NCBI RefSeq assembly: GCF_020623625.1
Contig: NC_060202.1
Span: forward strand, 1,739,501-1,803,500
DNA: 64,000 nt
Direction: 5' to 3'
Source of the DNA: Saccharomycodes ludwigii
Taxonomy: Eukaryota; Ascomycota; Saccharomycetes; Saccharomycodales; Saccharomycodaceae
In this document: in pieces, positions 61,723 to 64,000 of the stretch
Layout: each line of letters starts with the position of its first letter
Position numbering within the stretch: position 1 is the stretch's first letter
Notes under the pieces: generated by a model
Database searches by the model: none
Told to the model about the DNA's origin: nothing
The model's input: the letters and a program-made list of their open reading frames with translations, nothing else
Translations under genes and position numbers: made by a program

Positions 61723-63255
61723 TCACCATTTAGAGGCAACATCAAGAGGGTTAGCATTCAGGTTATTGTTATCACTGGAAATATCACCAACATCCTTACT
61801 ATCTTTAACAGATTTAAAAGTGTACTCATAATAGGCATGTTTATCATGTTTGTTAATATCATCCTTGACTATCAAAGGCAGGTTTTTCAACTGTTCTTCA
61901 TACCTTTTATTTAATTCCTTAATATATAATGTACGTCTTTTTGCATTATTATCTGTTTGTTCCGGGAATATTAAACCACCTCCATTAATGCAGCCGCTAG
62001 GGCACGCCATTACTTCTATAAAATCTGATTTGAAAGGATCCACTTTAACGCCAGAGGTTGCAGTGTTTGTTGTAGTCCCCTTCAATCTATTCAAACGCGT
62101 ATTCAATTTAACTAATTTCTTGTTGATCTTATTGGCAGGACTTTTCAAGGTGAATTTCCGAACCATGTTTTGGATATTTCTAAATCCGTATAATTCGCAG
62201 CTACATTTTACAATTTCCCCATTTTTCATGAGCCTATACTCTTTTATGTCATTATTTTTCCCATGAACAGTTTCTATAGAATACAGCTCATCGCTAGTGT
62301 TATTCTCTGTGTATTTTTTGAACTCATGTAAAATGTACTGGTAGGCATAACCACCACTACTACTGCCCTCGTTGCTACACCAACTTCGAACCGGATCAGA
62401 AAAAACTTTTAACATGCTGGGATTGAATTTTTTATAAAAGACCTCCGCGTCCTTGTCTAAAACTACAGGATAAGCGTTAAAGTCTATATTTAAGTCTGCA
62501 AACATATTGACAACCTCTTTTGGTGTTATAACGCAATCAACTTCATTCTCGCCGTCCTCTCTAGAAGCCTCTAACTTCTTATCAAAGCAGGGCATAATGC
62601 TTAAATGATATATTTTATTTGAACGCAATCCGTTTTTTAACACTGATCCAGTAATCTGTTGCGGCGATTTCACGTTTAGTAAATGAGGTAAAAGAGTAGG
62701 ATTTGTCTTTTCGCAATATAAAACAAACCCAGGACATACTGACGATAATTTGGGTAACGCTCCAGTCGGTGTTGCACATTTGTCTAATTTATCTATCATT
62801 TGCTCTATCGCTATTTCTCTTCCGATTTGAGTGCCAACAATATATGTAGCTCCGAATTTTTCATGCATTATAGTTAAAAATATTTTATCAAATTCGCTGA
62901 CGGTAATGTCATTGAAATATTTACTTAATGAGATTCTGCACTGAGGTGAAATACTGACAGCCAAAATTCTATCCTGATTTTTTATGCTATTTTCATTCAT
63001 CCAAGAATCTAAAAACACTTTCGCACTTTGTTTGCTTAATAACAATTCTTCTGAGGATGTAATACAACCTGAACATGCTAAACAATCCTGCAAGGAAATG
63101 GAAACTTTCTCCAAATCCACATCTTCTTTTCCGACTTCTAATTCATTATCTTTTGTCTTTTCTATCTGAGTTTGTTTATTTTTTATGGGCTTTATGCATG
63201 CTGTCCCAGGAGATATGAAATCATTTAAATCTTCTTCAGATAAAATCGCACTCAT
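61723..63255 (-). CDS. NAR1: Nar1, cytosolic iron-sulfur protein assembly factor
   Basis: 510 residues versus about 491 in S. cerevisiae. Nar1 is an iron-only-hydrogenase-like protein of the cytosolic Fe-S assembly machinery; it links the Cfd1-Nbp35 scaffold to the Cia1-Cia2-Met18 targeting complex. It has the N-terminal cluster cysteines C20, C58, C61 and C64 (DCLACSGC) and the four C-terminal cluster cysteines C174 (SVCPGF), C223 (MPCFDKK), C418 and C422 (ACPSGC). The end here is DVASKW; the final Trp is the targeting-type C-terminal residue known from Fe-S clients and adaptors that bind the CIA targeting complex. Matches YNL240C; downstream neighbour ZWF1. Confidence 0.96.
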   Translation of the reverse strand: MSAILSEEDLNDFISPGTACIKPIKNKQTQIEKTKDNELEVGKEDVDLEKVSISLQDCLACSGCITSSEELLLSKQSAKVFLDSWMNENSIKNQDRILAVSISPQCRISLSKYFNDITVSEFDKIFLTIMHEKFGATYIVGTQIGREIAIEQMIDKLDKCATPTGALPKLSSVCPGFVLYCEKTNPTLLPHLLNVKSPQQITGSVLKNGLRSNKIYHLSIMPCFDKKLEASREDGENEVDCVITPKEVVNMFADLNIDFNAYPVVLDKDAEVFYKKFNPSMLKVFSDPVRSWCSNEGSSSGGYAYQYILHEFKKYTENNTSDELYSIETVHGKNNDIKEYRLMKNGEIVKCSCELYGFRNIQNMVRKFTLKSPANKINKKLVKLNTRLNRLKGTTTNTATSGVKVDPFKSDFIEVMACPSGCINGGGLIFPEQTDNNAKRRTLYIKELNKRYEEQLKNLPLIVKDDINKHDKHAYYEYTFKSVKDSKDVGDISSDNNNLNANPLDVASKW

Positions 63256-63474
63256 TTTGTTGTATGCAAAAGAGTCTTCTTCTTTTTAAAAAAACTTTGC
63301 TATACTTTTTCGTTATTTTTTTTAAGAGAAAAGAAAAAAAAAAAAAAAAAAAAAAAAAAAGAAAAGAAAAAAGAAAAAGACTAATATTATATATAATAAA
63401 ATATTATTTTATAGTTTAATTAGTAATCATCTACAAAAGTTAATCATTTCTTTTTTTCTTTTCTTTTTTTCTTT

Positions 63475-63521
<47 letters not shown>

Positions 63522-63783
63522 CAAATAAAAAAAAAGGCAATTAATCCATAGCAAAACATCCGTAACTCTACATCCGTTTATCCGTTCAAGATGAATAAAA
63601 GAAAGAAAAAATTTAGCACAAACCTTTCAAGAATCAAATTGATAAAATAGAATTTTTTTTTTTTTTTTAATATAAATAGTGAAAAAAATACACAACTTTT
63701 AAATACATTTCAACTGTCTAAAACATATAAATAATAGGAAAAAGGAAAAGGGAAAAGAAAAAAAAAAAAAAAAAAAACTCTTC
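63256..63783. promoter_or_regulatory. NAR1 promoter with a T45 tract
   Basis: An A run of about 26 (63335-63360), pyrimidine sequence, then an uninterrupted T45 at 63477-63521. Just beyond are ATCCG (63558-63562), ATCCG (63572-63576) and TTATCCG (63578-63584). Another A run of about 20 ends just before the 3' end of the next gene (63759-63778). Confidence 0.55.
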
Positions 63784-64000
63784 TCAGAAGAACAAGGCGT
63801 TAACTAAGCCAAGCAATAGTGCAGATAAAGAAGTGTTGATAACATTACCTCCGTTGGCTGATTTGGATGCTGAGCCAATAGTTGAACTCTCATTGGCACC
63901 AGAAGTAGCAGAAACATATTGACTGCTAGAAGCAGTAGCATTAGCTCCTCTAGTATTGGTAGCTGTAGTAGAGTTAATATAAGCTGAAGAGTTGGCTTGC
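63784..64000 (-). CDS. C-terminal part of a GPI-anchored cell-wall protein (cut by window edge)
   Basis: An open frame on the minus strand from the window edge to a TGA at 63784-63786, 71 codons. The protein is rich in Ser, Thr, Ala and Asn (SSAYINSTTATN, NATASSSQYVSATSGANESS), with likely N- and O-glycosylation sites. It ends with a textbook GPI signal: small residues NGG as the probable attachment region, a short spacer, and a hydrophobic tail (SALLLGLVNALFF). The product is therefore likely a plasma-membrane or wall protein. The N-terminal domain lies outside the window, so the family cannot be named. It is not the S. cerevisiae neighbour of NAR1 or ATG2. Confidence 0.85.
   Translation of the reverse strand, partial: QANSSAYINSTTATNTRGANATASSSQYVSATSGANESSTIGSASKSANGGNVINTSLSALLLGLVNALFF

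Overview
This window looks like a chromosomal segment of a budding yeast (Saccharomycetes): AT-rich, with very long poly(A)/poly(T) tracts, 25 protein-coding genes (24 complete, one cut by the right edge), no recognisable coding introns, one nuclear tRNA gene and one spliceosomal RNA gene. Twenty-two of the proteins match Saccharomyces cerevisiae proteins over essentially full length.

Gene order is the best clue to the lineage. From left to right, ALG9, ADE12, POP1, SSU72, ATG4, SQS1, CNM67, JJJ1, URE2, ELA1, PDR16, CSL4, BNI4, SIN4, YTP1, KEX2, LAP3, ATG2, ZWF1 and NAR1 reproduce the S. cerevisiae chromosome XIV block YNL219C to YNL242W, read backwards. AIM6, GUD1 and LRG1 are interleaved; in S. 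cerevisiae these sit on chromosome IV (YDL237W to YDL240W). One locus carrying genes that S. cerevisiae splits between two sister regions is the signature of a lineage that did not pass through, or diverged before, the whole-genome duplication. A Saccharomycodes-like yeast would fit the AT-richness, but I cannot fix the species from sequence alone.

Layout: 1-7751 ALG9, ADE12, POP1. 7752-10543 is an RNA interval with tRNA-Ala(AGC) and a U1 snRNA gene that, from its 5' splice-site-recognition end to its Sm site, is about 1.23 kb, roughly twice the S. cerevisiae U1. 10544-14703 AIM6, GUD1, SSU72. 15090-31432 ATG4, SQS1, CNM67/ADY3-type spindle-pole protein, JJJ1, URE2, ELA1, PDR16, CSL4. 31796-44113 BNI4, SIN4, YTP1, KEX2. 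44706-48734 holds two lineage-specific genes (a Ser-rich secreted protein and a short-chain dehydrogenase) around LAP3. 49917-63255 is ATG2, LRG1, ZWF1, NAR1, inverted as a block relative to S. cerevisiae. The right edge cuts a GPI-anchored wall-protein gene.

Most genes are housekeeping and act in unrelated pathways: N-glycan assembly, AMP synthesis, RNase P/MRP, RNA polymerase II and its CTD, autophagy (ATG4, ATG2), splicing (U1, SQS1), 60S maturation, nitrogen regulation, lipid transfer, exosome, septum/cell-wall control (BNI4, LRG1), Mediator, secretory proteolysis, pentose phosphate and Fe-S assembly. The most notable non-coding signals are the enlarged U1 gene, a recurrent TCCGA-type promoter motif with paired forms, and several strong palindromes.
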